Source: Austropuccinia psidii | Lineage: Eukaryota; Basidiomycota; Pucciniomycetes; Pucciniales; Sphaerophragmiaceae | Direction: 5' to 3' | Assembly (NCBI GenBank): GCA_023105745.1 | Contig: JALGQZ010000003.1 | Coordinates: 76,358,696-76,422,695, forward strand | Length of the DNA stretch: 64,000 nucleotides | In this document: piece after piece, positions 34,660 to 47,400 of the stretch | Layout: every line of letters starts with the position of its first letter | How positions within the stretch are numbered: position 1 is the stretch's first letter | The notes under the pieces: model-generated | Databases searched by the model: none | What the model saw: only the letters and a program-made list of their open reading frames with translations | What the model was told of the DNA's origin: nothing | Translations under genes and position numbers: made by a program

Positions 34660-35309
34660 TTACCTACCACAAAAAAAGATTGTACAAAAATCTGATATAG
34701 TAAATTGGGGTATCATCCACTGTCCTACCCATTCATTAGACTTTATTAGTCTTGAAGCTCAATAATGCTCAAGTTTTTTATTATTTGGGTCTTATTTCAT
34801 GTCTGAACGTTTTCAATTGCTCATAAGAATCAGTTATATCTTTCTCAAGTATCCATTGATCCTCTTGAGTTGTGTTTCTATACCTCACAAGTTATTTCCT
34901 TTCTTTTTTGTTTCTTGTCCTCCTTTATTTAAGACTTTTACAATTTTATTTCCTTCTCCTTCTTCTAGAGGGGAAATTTAAAGTAGTGTTTTATTTCTTG
35001 GGGGATAGAACTCTCTATTACTTTAGCTTTAAGGCTTTATCAGGATTACATGTAAAGTTGGGTGTTTATTCATTCATTCACCTGTGAATTCTAGTTTCAC
35101 AGCATTAGGGCCATGTAGTTCTCTTACCTAAAGGGTCCTGCAAAGGAATATTTTGATTTATTTGGGAATTTAATTTTATTAAGGCTTAGAGGTGATACTA
35201 AGACCAAGTCTCCTACTTTAAAAGCAGGTGGCTTATGAATTTTGTCCCATCTTTGTTTTAAATATTTGAATGAATGTTGGATAAATATTTTGGAATGATG
35301 CCTTGCTTT
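34660..35309 (-). pseudogene. Ty3 chromodomain and integrase C-terminal remnant (family C-like)
   Basis: It starts with a PPT-like TTACCTACCAC. Minus-strand coding fragments resemble the family C pol end. The frame at 35124-35363 contains KARHHSKIFIQHSFKYLKQR and KPPAFKVGDLVLVSPLSLNKI, matching 30840-31020. It is cut at 35310 by a family B2 LTR and resumes at 36959. Confidence 0.75.
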
Positions 35310-36958
35310 TGTCACAGGGGCTCTTGGACAGAAAAAAAGAGTGGTCTGGCACTCAGGAATCAAGAACTCACTTGGAAGGCTCCAAAAGGATAAAAGAGAT
35401 AAAGCAGAATGAATTTCTTTAAGAAGGATAAGAGTAAGAGTAAGGAAAAGTATGTCAAAGATAAGAAAGAGTAAGTGAAGCCAATGGCCAGGGAAATGGG
35501 AAAGCCAAAATCCAAGAAGCCAACCAAGTGAATCCCCAATTCACTATTTCAACCTGCCAGAAAAGGAAATGGAATTAGTAAAGGATATGAGCACCAATAT
35601 CCACTGACAGGCAAAGAAGAAAGGTGCAAATGACTGAATTAAGAATATCAGTATTTACTTTAATAAATGAAAAGAAAAATAAAGATAAAAATTCATTCCA
35701 ATATATTAATTAACTGGGGAAAAAGTCCCCAGGTGATGAAAGGTGGGCAATATATGTGAAACGCTGAAGGGCTGATCCTGGAATGTGAGTCAGCAGCTGT
35801 ATTGTCTGAATTGGGACAATACAGTTCTGGCAATCTTGAAAACTGAACCGTGGGACTGAATTGCCACAGTGGGAATGAATTGGCCCAATTGGGCCAAGTC
35901 CATACAGGATACTTGAGTATTACCTGTATGGACCAATTGAATTGTCCAAGGGATGCTGAAGTACTTGCTGCCTTGACAACTAATTGAAATGATGTAATAA
36001 CCCTGAGAAATGGCCCTTTGAGTAATCCTGAATTGAACTGCCAACCCAACTGCTGCAGGACCAGGTGGGTGGGGTCCTTGAATAGTCTTCTGATAACCAC
36101 CATGGATTGCCAGACTGATGAGCTGAAACGTCCTCCTTCAAAATGGGCATTGGACTTTGGGAACTTGATTTTGGAATCATTGAATTTGGCTTTGAAAGAA
36201 TCACCATTGAATTGCTGAGAAAAAATGGTGCATAATGGTATATAATACCATATATGCATCACTCCTGCAACCTAGAGTACGGGGTGGCTGGAGGAATGGG
36301 AAGAATCCCCCTTAAGTTGAGGGGAAGGATTGAGGTTAGCTGATCTGGTGGTTGCCAGAGGCCATGGGCTGAAAAGTGGTCCTTGGTGGTCCTTGGCCAA
36401 ATTGGGTTCTATGGATTCATGGCCAATTTTGGGGTCATGGTGATTGTGGCCAAAATTGGGCTCAGGTGAGCCCAATTGTGGTTTGGGACCCACCTGGCCT
36501 TGAGGGCTAGTGGGCTTCCCCCTTTTTCCTCATTGGAATAAGCTAAAAGGGGCCTGATTGGCCCATGCACCACGGACCATAAGGCTTAGGGGGCCTAAAT
36601 GGCCCAAAAAGGCCATTTAGGCCCTAGACCCCTTAATGAAAGGGGATGGCCCAAAGATGATGGTTATGGCTAGGGGGGCCAGATTCCCCTAGGAGACAAA
36701 AGGACACCCTCAGGCCCAAAAACAAAGATAGAGGCCTGAGGGTTGCAGATATGGAAATTGGCCAGGAAGGCCGATGATGGCAGGATATGGCGTAAGGCCA
36801 TGAAGGCCAGGGGGAGGTGCTATGGCCAAACGGTCATAGAATACCAAAGGGGGCCAATTGGACATAAGTAATATGGTGTGGCCAACTGGCCCCAACTTGG
36901 TTCCAGGATAAATTGCCACAACACCCATGGAGGGGGATCATTCCTTGTGTTTGTGATA
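35310..36958 (-). repeat. Family B2 LTR inserted in Ty3 pol remnant
   Basis: On the plus strand its left end is TGTCACAGGGGCTCTTGG. The part 35310-36276 matches the reverse complement of 8767-9706. The part 36277-36958 is an extra, GGCC-rich U3-like region absent from that copy. Flanking pol sequence is interrupted within the KARHH codons. Flanks CCTTGCTTT and CCTTGTGTT look like a degenerate target duplication. The 14-base inverted repeat at 36591-36624 lies inside. Confidence 0.65.
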
Positions 36959-37944
36959 GCTTTTTCAAACAAAATTTTAAACTGCTTTCTGCTGGATTTA
37001 TATCCACAAGTCCCTTTTTAAGAGTATCATATTAAAGTCTTGGATTAAAACATTTTCATAGCATTGCTGGCATTTTTCTAATTGAAGAATGAATTGATGT
37101 CTTATATTCCAATTCAAGAGCTGGTATTAAGGTCCACCAATCAAGGGTAAAACCATCACAGTCTTTGAATTCTAGGCCATAGCCACAGAATCTTCTGATA
37201 ATGTCCTCTAAATTTTGTATAATTATTTCTGCTCAACGTCTTCTTGAGTGTGGTAGGCTGTTGTGAATGATAACTTTGTCCCAACAGGTTATGATATTTG
37301 TCCATAATGCTGAAGTGAATTTTGGATCTCTATCACCTACAATGTTTTGGAATAAGCCTTTATGACTAATGAATCTATTTCATATCATTATGGCTGTGTC
37401 CATAGCTTTGTCATCTTTATGAAATGGTAAGAATGTTGGGGCTTTCCTGTACCTGTCAGCTAGTACTAGGAATTCATTAAAACTCCTGTCTCCTCATGAA
37501 GGTAAGGCTTTTACCCGATACATTTGAACTATTCCATATGGGTATTTGGGTTCTTTAATTTGGATTATCATTCCAAACTTTTCACCTGTGGCTCTGTTTG
37601 CTTTTTACATCTGCTACAGGTTTGGCAATACTTTGTAACATATTTTCACCAATTTGGCCACCAAGAGCAGTTTTTCACTTTATCTAGTGTCCTATCTTCT
37701 GAGAAATGTCCAGATACAAGACTGTCATGGCATACATGTAGTATAGTGTTTTTTGGAGTTCTTTCTGTTAAGGTCATGACACATGTGTGTTTGGTCCTAT
37801 GATAAAGAATTCCATCAAGGAGGTGGAATGTTCCTTCATCATATGCTCTTTTCAATACTTCATCTAGTTTAGAGGATAATGATGGGTCTTTGAAATATTT
37901 CATTAAAGGTTGGCATAAGATATGACATTTTTTGTCCATGTTGT
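36959..37944 (-). pseudogene. Ty3 integrase remnant (family C-like), continued
   Basis: Minus-strand coding fragments match family C integrase, in order from 30830 back to 29870. The clean frame 37646-37944 has [34 protein letters not shown] and CSWWPNW. Multiple stops and frameshifts occur between 36960 and 37600. It is cut at 37945 by a B1 LTR. Confidence 0.8.
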
Positions 37945-38706
37945 TGTCACAGGGGCTCTTCTGAGTGAAGAGGGCCTGGCACTCAGGAAACTGGGACTTA
38001 CTTATGGAGGGCTCAGGATATGGTAAGAAAGAATACACTTAAGAGTGTTATGAGATGAATTACTAAATAAAAGAATATAAGAAAAGAAGCAACAAATAAT
38101 AAGAGTAAGAATAAAAGAGTCAACCACAAGCAAGTCCAAGTCTACTGTTTCAACCTGTCAGAATGAAAAGAGAAGGGTTAATAAGCATATGGCCACCCAG
38201 CTCATACTGTACAGGCAAAGGAAGAAAAGGCAAAGACCAACTTTAAATCAAATAATTGTAACACCCAAAATAAGGATAAGAATAATTATAAAATAATAAA
38301 TATACTAAATTAATTAACTGGGGAGAAGTCCCGAGGGGGGAGAAAGAGGGGCTGGCATATGTGAGAATCACCAGCCCTGATCTAGACAGAGAATTTTTAT
38401 GAGAGAATTTGATGATTGAATTGAGTCTGGCCAATACAGGTCCTGTAAGGCTGTACAGGATCTTTACAAGAGTATTGGTGGTATTGAGTGATCATACAGT
38501 TTGGGGATGGTGTATCCAAACTGTATTGGGTAATTCCAGCCTGTAACAAAGCTAATAGGATTTATTGATGAACCAGACTGTATGCATGTTTAAGCAAAAG
38601 AAGATTGCTGAAACTGAATGCTGATACACACAGTGGATTTGCTGGTTTGACATGTTTGAGTGGGTGTAAGTGTGAATACCCTTACCCCGGATTATTGGTT
38701 GCTACA
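37945..38706 (-). repeat. Family B1 LTR (762 bp)
   Basis: Bounded by TGTCACAGGGGCTC on the left and GGTTGCTACA on the right (plus strand), it is TGTAGCAACC to CCCTGTGACA on the minus strand. Its left 500 bases match 8255-8766. A purine tract (minus-strand AAGAGGGGGATAC) lies immediately to the right, so this is the 3' LTR of a minus-strand element. Confidence 0.7.
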
Positions 38707-39798
38707 GTATCCCCCTCTTGAAACTGGGGGCTCCTGAACACCATAATACACTGCCACTGTTGAGTGGCATCTCAATATCCCCCATCTTTTTTCCAAAAAT
38801 TTCTTTTTAATTATATCTTCCTCTTGACCATTATCCTGAAAATACCCTCTTCATTTCTTCACTGGCATACTTAATTTGAATTATCTTCCTCCTTCTTTTA
38901 ACTTGGGTAAGTGCTTTCAACTTCTCAATATGCTTCTTTTTGTATTAAGTCATTTCCTTCGTTTTGAAGCATTGCCCTTGGTTTGAATCCCAAAATGACT
39001 GCCATAAAGCTCTTCTGCTCAAAATTTGATGGCCAATGAGTATCTGATCATATAGCTCATTGTGAATAGGCCAACTTGACATTTGGCCATGCTTGCCTTA
39101 AGTGGAATTCTTTCAACATTCTACAAGGGGGGTCTTGTCCCCATTGTCCCTGAAAGTGCCTCAAATTTTGGATTTGTGGCCCCTTTGGTCCCACCATTGA
39201 ATTTGGGTATTGTCCCCATTGTCCCTGAAAGTGCCTCAAATTTAGGATGTGGGGCCCCTTTTGCCCAACCATTGAATTTGGGTCTTCGCCTTTCTTATGG
39301 TGATTCCCTGATTTTATGGCTTCATGAGAATTTTGGGCCCATTCTGCGTCCTACGGTCTGCGGTCAGTGGGCCGTATGCTGCAGTCTGCGGTCCATGGGC
39401 TATACTTGGCGGGGGCCATTAGAGACCCCAAGGACCCATAAGTGGCCCATGGCCTGGGCCAGTTAGAAGGGTCCAGGACCATCAAGATTCTGACCTCCTC
39501 AAAGTTTCAGGGGAGGTCCTGGGTGGAAATTTCAGTCCAAAAGGGACCTTGACTTACCACCTTAGGGATTTTACGGGGGGCCATCATTGAGTTATAGCCC
39601 CCCACTTCCTTGAGGTCATTTATTTCAGGCTTGAAGTGATTTAAATCTGATGACTTGACTCTTTGGCTTGCATATTCCTTAGTCATGAGCTCCAAGATGA
39701 CTGAACTCACAGAATCTTCCCCTTCTGCGCCGCCACCATCTGTCCTTTGTGGTTCTGGAACTTTCAAGCTATTTTCTTCACCCTTAATGGCTTCTTCT
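38707..39798 (-). mobile_element. 3' internal fragment of a family B element
   Basis: It begins with the PPT-like tract next to the B1 LTR. Minus-strand translation gives broken, helical, Lys-rich fragments near 38760-39060 and an acidic frame at 39507-39821. None matches a retroelement domain that I recognise. A 75-base tandem duplication lies at about 39136-39285. The fragment stops at the family C LTR (39799). Confidence 0.45.
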
Positions 39799-41827
39799 TG
39801 TAAGGTTTGACTATGAAACAATAAGTAAAAATTACCAATTTATTACTTATTGTACTCTGAATGTCCTTATAGTTGAAATAAATAAGATTGAAATAATAAT
39901 AATAATAAAGAAATATTAATATTATGGCGTAAAAATATTATATTATTAAATAAATATAATAATATAATTAATATTATATGAAGTTATAATATTATAAATA
40001 ATATATTAATATAAAATAATTAATATATTATAAAGGTCTTTATTATTGTTACAAACAAATAATAAAGGCGTAAAAAATTGTTTTTTATTAATAAAAAACA
40101 ATTAATAACAATAATATTACTAATATTAAAGTTATGAATTAATATAAATACTATTTATATTAATTAAAGAATTATTAAAAGAGTAATAATAGAGAAATTA
40201 TTATAATAAGAGAAAATAACCTACTTTTAACACTTAATATAATAATTTTGAAGTATTTTACGCCAAAAAATATAAATACAACCTTTTCAAATTGTATTTA
40301 CAATAAAAATAAAGAAAATTACAAATTATTCTGGATTTTTACGTGGAAATGAGTTATTAGAGAGATTTTTTAACAAAAACAATTAAATAAATAATTTAAT
40401 CACGTCAAAAGAGTTGATTATAGCAAGGTGGTCTTTGGTCTTTAATAATATAACAGTTTTATATATAAAGAATAAAGAAATTACCTTTGATTTAATTGAT
40501 TTAATGTTTTTTTGATGCGTCTGAGGGGTAAATAGAGTAAAAAGAGCTCTATTTATAGTAAATACCTCCCTCGTAGAGTCCAACAGGCTTCTAGTAGACG
40601 TGTACTGATCATATCCACTGGAATTGATCAATATTTTAAGGTTTGAGGGTGATTACATCATGATCAAACCATATTACATCATTATTACACCATTATTTAG
40701 AGTTATCACTATAACTCTAAGTGTGATGACATCAGAGGCTTGGCAGAACCCCAAATTTCGTGGATTTTATTAGTTTTAATCATAAACTAATAGTATTCAC
40801 CAATTTTATCACTATTAAGACTGTTAAACTTAATTTAAGGTTACAGTATGTGATCATAACAGCTCAATTTAAGCTCAAGCTTTGATCCTCAATAACTTTT
40901 AAGGTTTTCACGCTACAGCAATTCAGAGAGTGAATTCTGATAGCCTGACATAACCTTATTATGCTGCCAAGAGCGTTTCATTACATCATCAAAACTCTAA
41001 TTTTGATGATTTTTCTTGTAACTCATCTTTTCTGTCGAAATTCAATATTTTAAACTTCAAACCTTGATTTCAGGGGGTTATACCCTGAATTTAATAATAA
41101 AAATTACATCATTCTTCACGAATAAACTAGGAGAATCTAACTGTGTACTTTTTTCTAAGTTTGGAACACTTTCACAACAAAGTGGTCAACAGCTCTGTTG
41201 ATTTTTATCAATAATTCATCATAGGTTTTAACCTTGTTTATAATTTGTAATATAAAGTTCATATCTGTGTTCTTACAGTAATTACGTGGTAACTTTATTT
41301 TTGGTTCATCATTCTATCATGTATAGTTTAGAAGATATTAGCTATGATCCTTGAATATATGCGTTGACCAAAAAAGTGCATATATTCAGGATAATTCCTT
41401 AAGTATTAACATTGGAAATTGGCTTATTAATTGTTTTATATGTGGATTTTTGTGGGGAATCCACTGGTACAATTTATTTCACATGTTGTTTCCTTAGTTT
41501 CTGAGATAAATAAGTTTTTATGGTTTTTATAAGGTATTGTACCTTATAATTCCTTAAATATTGGCTTTACAGATATGCCATAAAAATGGTATATGTGTAT
41601 TTTTCCATGGGGAATCCAATGGTATAATTTATTTCACATGTTCATTCATTGGTTTTTAAGTTAAACCAATTTTAGTACCAATTTATGGTATTTTTTGTAT
41701 ATTTGAGTAATTATTTTTAGTGTATAATTATTCTAATTAATTTTAATATAATTATATTAAAGGTATAGTTATTCTGAGTATTCTTTGTGACCTTATTGGG
41801 TATGTGGTCATATCTCAAAGGCTCACA
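39799..41827 (-). repeat. 3' LTR of second family C element (2029 bp)
   Basis: Reverse-complement match to the LTRs at 22851-24878 and 31493-33516, with ends TGTAAGG (left) and GGCTCACA (right) on the plus strand. It is followed by the PPT TTCCCTACCACC. Confidence 0.9.
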
Positions 41828-41914
41828 TTCCCTACCACCAAAAAAGATTGTACCACAATCTGATATATGTGATTAGGGTATCATCCACTGTCCTACCTCT
41901 TCAATAGACTTTTG

Positions 41915-42739
41915 TTAGTCTTGAAGCTCAATAATGCTTAACTTTTTATTTTTCAGGTTTTCTTCATGTATGAACCTTCTTAGTAATTTATCAGCATTTG
42001 TTATATCTTTCTCAAGTAGCCATTCATCTTCTTGAGTTGAATTTCTATACCTTACAAGGTATTCCCTTTCTTTTTTGTTTCTTGTCCTTCTTTCTGTAAG
42101 GACTTTTACTATTATCTTTTCCTCTCCTTCCTCCAAGGGGGGAATCTCAAGTGGGGGTTTATTTCTTAGTGGAAATAATTCCTTGTCACTTGAACTGTAA
42201 GGTTTTATCAGACTTACAGGGAAAGTTGGGTGTTTGTTCATTAGTTCACCTGTGAGTTCTAATTGCACAGCATTGGGTCCATGAAGTGCTTTTATCATAA
42301 ATGGTCCTGCAAAGCAATCTTTCAATTTCTTTGGGCCTTTTATGTTATTGAAATTAAGGGTTGATACTAAAACCAAGTCCCCTATTTTGAAGTCAGGTGG
42401 CTTATGACTTTTATCCCATCTTTCTTTTGCATATTTAAAAGAATCTTGCATGCATCTGTTTGCATGGTGTCTTGCTTTGTCAAGCATTATCTTGAAACTG
42501 CTTGCTGTTGGATGTATATCCACTAAGTCCTTTTTGAGGGTATCATAAGGAAGTCTTGGATTCCAACCTTTCTCTAGCATTGCTGGTGTTTTGCCAGTAG
42601 AAGAATGGATTGATGTCTTATATGCCAGTTCAAGTGCTGGTATTAGTGTACACCAATCATGGGTAAAACCATCAGAATCTTTGAATTCTAGCCCATAAGC
42701 ACAGAATCTTCTGATAATATCCTCTAGGGTCTGTATCAT
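41915..42739 (-). pseudogene. Integrase C-half and chromodomain, second family C copy
   Basis: A clean 274-codon frame begins MIQTLEDIIRRF just after the catalytic Glu region. It passes through HKPPDFKIGDLVLVSTL and ends with chromodomain-like KIIVKVLTERRTRNKK. Here the A-run that is one base short in the first copy (about 30982) is intact, so the chromodomain frame is continuous. It is joined to the upstream integrase only through a frameshift in a T-run. Confidence 0.85.
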
Positions 42740-43668
42740 TCTTTCTGCTAGACCATCAGTTTGAGGATGATAAGCTGTTGAGAATGATAACTTTGTCCCA
42801 AAAAGCTATGGAGATTTGTCCATAATGCTGAAGTGAACTTTGGGTCTCTGTCACTTATAATATTTTGGAATAAGCCTGTGTGACTAATGACTTTATTCCA
42901 TATCATTATGGCTGTATCCATAGCTGTGTCATCTTTATGACATGGTAAGAACATGGGAGTTTTACTGTACCTGTCAACTAACACTAGGCATGCATTATAA
43001 CTCCTGTCTCCTCCTGGAGGTAAAGCTGTTACCCAATCCATATGAACTATTTCCCATGGGGATTTTGGTTCTTGGATTTGGATCATCATTCCAAATTTCT
43101 TTCCTGTGGCTCTGTTGGCTTTTTGGCATCTGTCACAGGTTTGGCAGTACTCTGCAACATCTTTTTTCCAATTTGGCCACCAAGAGCAGGTTTTCACCCT
43201 CTCTAGTGTCCTATCTTCTGAGAGATGTCCAGATGCAACACTATCATGACACTCATGTAAAATAGTGTTTATTAGTGTTCTGTCTGTTAAGGCCATAACA
43301 TATGTGTGTTTTGTTCTATGGTAAAGGATTCCATCAAGGAGGTGGAATCTTCCTTCATCATATGCTTTTTTCCATATTTCATCTAGTTTTGATGAAAGTG
43401 ATGGATCTTTGCAGTCTTTCATTAGAAGTTGGCTTAAGATATGGCAATTTTTGTCTGTCTTATAGCTTTCTTTAACTTGGTTAAAGAATTCTGTGCCAAT
43501 GTCTGTAACACATATTCCTTCTATATGGTGCTCTTCTTGTGGTACCCATGCTGGATTGTCAGGGGTATTTGCTAGAGCCCATCTGCATTTTTATTAATAT
43601 TTCCAGATTTATGAACAATAGTCATATTTCCCCTATATTCTTGGATAGCAATTTGCCATCTCAGCATA
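42740..43668 (-). pseudogene. RNase H end and integrase N-half, second family C copy
   Basis: The frame 42748-43422 has the integrase HHCC finger and catalytic [11 protein letters not shown] and SDRDPKFTS. It ends with the same out-of-frame tail ([15 protein letters not shown]) as the first copy, so both share one frameshift. Diverged RNase H codons extend to 43668, where the element is cut by the CACCGGGG terminus. Confidence 0.85.
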
Positions 43669-43706
43669 CACCGGGGCGAATCTCGTGTCAATCGTCGGCG
43701 ATTGAC
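43669..43706 (+). repeat. Putative terminal inverted repeat end with hairpin
   Basis: The segment begins CACCGGGGCGAATCTCGT at the exact point where family C sequence stops. An 8-base perfect inverted repeat, GTCAATCG and CGATTGAC, with a TCGG loop lies at 43687-43706. The three bases before it (ATA) would be one copy of a 3-base target duplication. Confidence 0.5.
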
Positions 43707-43790
43707 TTCACGTCAAGCAAACGTCAAGCAGGATAAAATTCGAGCTCACGTCAAGCGAAAATCAAGCGAACGTCGAGCACACGTCACACT
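43707..43790 (+). repeat. Subterminal direct repeats, motif ACGTCAAGC
   Basis: At least five copies or near-copies occur in 85 bases: CACGTCAAGCAA, ACGTCAAGCAGG, CACGTCAAGCGA, AATCAAGCGAACG and ACGTCGAGCACACGTCAC. Clusters of short direct repeats next to the end are the transposase-binding arrangement known from CACTA elements. Confidence 0.6.
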
Positions 43791-43999
43791 CTGGTCTTAC
43801 ACCAAATCCTGTGACATCCAATAATATTGGTTCCCCTGTGCCTTCAACTCAGATTCCTCACCGCCTGATCATCCCACAACCGTCCGATGATTGGTAAAAA
43901 TTACACCAGACCCGCCTGTTTGCACACACACACATCAAAGATGTCCTTCAGCCAGTCTTGATGTAGGCGGGGGGTTTGACTTCACCAGGTCATCCATGA

Positions 44000-44190
44000 A
44001 GTGTGCGTGTGCATGCGTGGGGGCGGGTGCGTTTGCGTGTGCATTGGCGTGTGCGGGTGGGTTTGCGTGTGCATTGGCGTGTGCGGGAGCATGTGCGGGT
44101 GCGTGGGCGTGTGCATTGGCGCGTGCCGGTGGGTGTGCGTGTGCGTGTGCATTGGCGCGTGCGGGTGCACATGCGGGTGTGGGTACGCAA
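44000..44190 (+). repeat. GTGCG-rich minisatellite
   Basis: Irregular tandem repeats of GCGTGTGCATTGGC and GTGCGGGTG units occur on the plus strand, strongly G/T biased. The long overlapping open frames in all registers here come from the repeat and are not genes. It lies between the element end and the transposase 3' end. Confidence 0.85.
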
Positions 44191-44446
44191 AAGCCGATTC
44201 CGCTTCCAACATGATGATGGCGCAGTTAGAAATTTTGGATGCTGTGAAAGGTGAGTGTGTGGGTCATTTGATCATTGGACTTGGCTTATTCACACTGTAC
44301 CCAATGTCAAAATAGTAACTTCTTTGTGGCAATGTGAAATAATGGGCTTTGCTTGTCACAATGGAATGTCTCTGTCACTAAATTTTGAGGCAATTATTTC
44401 ACTAGAAAAATTGCTAATGAATCTGAGAGATTTGCATTTTAGTAGA

Positions 44447-47400
44447 CTAAATATCATGAAATAACGGCTTTATCATTACAAGCAGTCCACATGACAGAGC
44501 TTTGTTATCATACAATCCACAGTTACCTTCTATTTCTTCTTCTGATATAATCAAGTGTCCATCATCAAAACCAACAACTTTATAAATATTCAGATGCGGC
44601 CAATCTGGTAGGAAATTCACATCAATCTTCAAAGGTTTTAAAATCAGAAAGTTATTGTTCAGTATGCTAGATGGCTCAGAGACTTTGAAAATGCTATCAA
44701 TAATACCAAATTGTCGTGAGTTGCCCCTCAGAAAACATATCACACTGTTGCTGATATTTTTGGATTCAGTTGAAAATATATTGTTCCCAATATTAATGTT
44801 TGAAACTGGAAAATACCAAGGTGAGACAATCCTTGAAGTGGGAGGACTTGTGGATTGCACGGTAGTGTCTAAGCTGATCCAATCAACTATTCCCCTTGTT
44901 GCATGAAAAGTCTGTAAGTACTCAACCAGGCAATCATAATTTTGTTGGTCATGGCGGGATGGCTTGTTATATTTATGGTGATTGAACACGGCAGGTGGCT
45001 GTGATTCGAAAAGCTGTTTTATTTCACATGGCACAGATGGGGATTTCAGGAGAACGGAAAGGTTGGAACATCGACAGATATGTTGAAGTAAGGTTTTATC
45101 TATATCATCTATTCAGAGTTGCAAAAAGTTAGTCTTATTCAGTTCAGGTGTTTAATCAATGTGAATATATTGATCTTATTAATTGACTTACATATCTTGT
45201 TATTTGTTGGCATCTTTGCAAATACTCCAATCAAGCGCTCATAACCCCATGTGGCTGAGGCTTGTGCTGGGCCCCAACGTTGGAAGAGTTTGGGAATATG
45301 ATCAGCAAAATGATGATTTGGTTTACTTTTCTGTTTTGGGAACAGGTGTTGATTGGAAAGGCGGAATTTTTTCCAATGTTCAGCAAATGCAGTCGCATCA
45401 TCTATTGAAACAGTCCAGCTTGTGGCAATGTTGATAGCACTAATCAAATGGAATGTATTCTTGGCTAGTTCATTTGCAAGTTCTTCTGACTGACCCATTT
45501 TTCTTTGAGTGTTGGCAGATTGGTGTGCATCTAATGACATCTGTTGACTGAGCATTAGAAATGGAATATAGACCTTATATAAGAGAGCCCATTCAGCGGC
45601 TTTTAAGCTACCATGAGAGGGGGAACCCATTTTGCGGGGAACTCTTGTCCATGATGAGGGAATTATGGTCTCAGATATGATTTGTCGGAGATGCTCAAGA
45701 GCCTCACCCTTGATCTGGTGATCACTCAGTGCAGTGATATCCAATTCAGAGGGTATTTCAGAAGTGGGGATGTAATCGGCATCAAATGAAGGAATCTCCG
45801 CAGAACCACTAGATGGATGTTCTGTGTTAGGGGTGGGCATTGGGAAGTAGTTTTTTCGGGTGGAAGTAGTGGGGAGTGGCTCATTTATTATTTTTGCTGC
45901 GTCTCTTCTCAGGGAGCGGGCCTCTCTCAATGTGATTTTATCAAGAGAGCTGTTGGAGGTCATGGAATCTGAGTCTGAACTGTTGGTTTCATTGGATTTC
46001 CTGCGGGACCTGAAGTAAATTTTTGATTTCGCCTCTGGAATGCACAATTTGAAAGTTGCATGATCCTTCAAAATTCCAAGTATTAAATTATGCATTATGT
46101 CAAGATTAACCATTCTGGTTGCATCCCAATACGGAAGGTCTTCCAAAATTGAATATCGCACTCCATACTCAGAGAAAATTGCTTGTCTTTGTTGTGGGGT
46201 TGCCCGAAGCCATTTGGCAATGGTTGATTTATGACTTTGGTATGAGCGCGTGTAGTGAAATTGAGGACCAATTTCTTCAATTTGAGCTTTGTGAATGGTG
46301 CAAAAATTACAAAAGTGGTTTCCTGAATGGGAAATAAATCCAGTAAGCTTGCGCATGGCAACCACATCCGCAATGGCTGTGAGGATGGCAACACGGATAA
46401 AGGATCCTGATGGACCTGTTGAGGTGGGTGCAAAATGGTAACCTTGCCATAGCTCTTTGAGCTCGTTGATGAGTGGCATTAATAGATAATTCAATTGAAG
46501 CGCAGTTGGCTCCTTCGGACCAGGGATGATTCCTGCAACATAGACATTCTCGGGCTTCAATCTTTCACTTGGGGGGAGATAAAGACAAATAAGCATGATA
46601 GGTCCAATGCTAGCCAACCGGGTTGACTTTCCATGTGCATTGAACCAGTCCACATATATGGAGAAGGCCAATGCACCAGGAATGGACATGAATGGGGGGT
46701 CATGGATATTTCTAGTGCCAGTGAAGCGTCTCCAGACCAATCCATCCCAGACGTCACGTTTTGGGGAATCTTCATGAGTTTGGGATTGTTGATGTTGATG
46801 CAGAATGTCCATAATTCCAGCCCGCTGGAGGAATCTGGCAAGCCAATTTTTGAATGGTTGATAAATGAAATGTTTTGTTGGTATAAATTTTTGCTTCATG
46901 TTGGTTGTGTTTTGGGTGTGGGGTTCAGATGAATAGATGAATTTGCCTAATGATTGTGTGCAAGGGGGATCATGATCATTTGGGTCATTATGGCGTTGAC
47001 AGTGGGGTTGGTCAGTTGTGACTGATTCAGTAAGGCCATTAAGAGAGAAACATTGAGGACAACATATATAGTTTTGAATCACTGGCTCCAATTGGAGATG
47101 TTCAAATATGGTACTCAGATCTTGAGGTATATGGAATGCAGGAGCGGGGGGACCAGCTGAGCTTGAGATACTGGACTTGATCAGCAGGTTCAGGGCGGGG
47201 TTGAGTATGCGTGAAGCCCTGCGGGGTAAATTATACCTTAATGATAGAATGGCAGATATTATCATGCCTAGGTCTTGTGGGGGAAGGGTTTGACTGCCAC
47301 TATATGGTTTCTGTGCAGTTGAATTGAGACCCGCTGGAGTTGGGAAAGTGCTTTGGGTAAAACGTGAATAATCAGCTGGGAAGATTTGATCCAATAGAAT

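Larger units (their letters stand above)
39799..43668 (-). mobile_element. Second family C element, 5'-truncated
   Basis: It comprises the 3' LTR (39799-41827), PPT (41828-41839), chromodomain, integrase and part of RNase H, all minus strand. It ends at 43668 inside the RNase H codons corresponding to about 29641. There it is replaced by CACCGGGG, the terminus of the DNA transposon that fills the rest of the window. Confidence 0.88.

Noticed and set aside
43891..44214. Cys/Ala/Gly-rich open frames over the GTGCG repeat
   Set aside because: All frames of the repeat are open; composition is repeat-driven.
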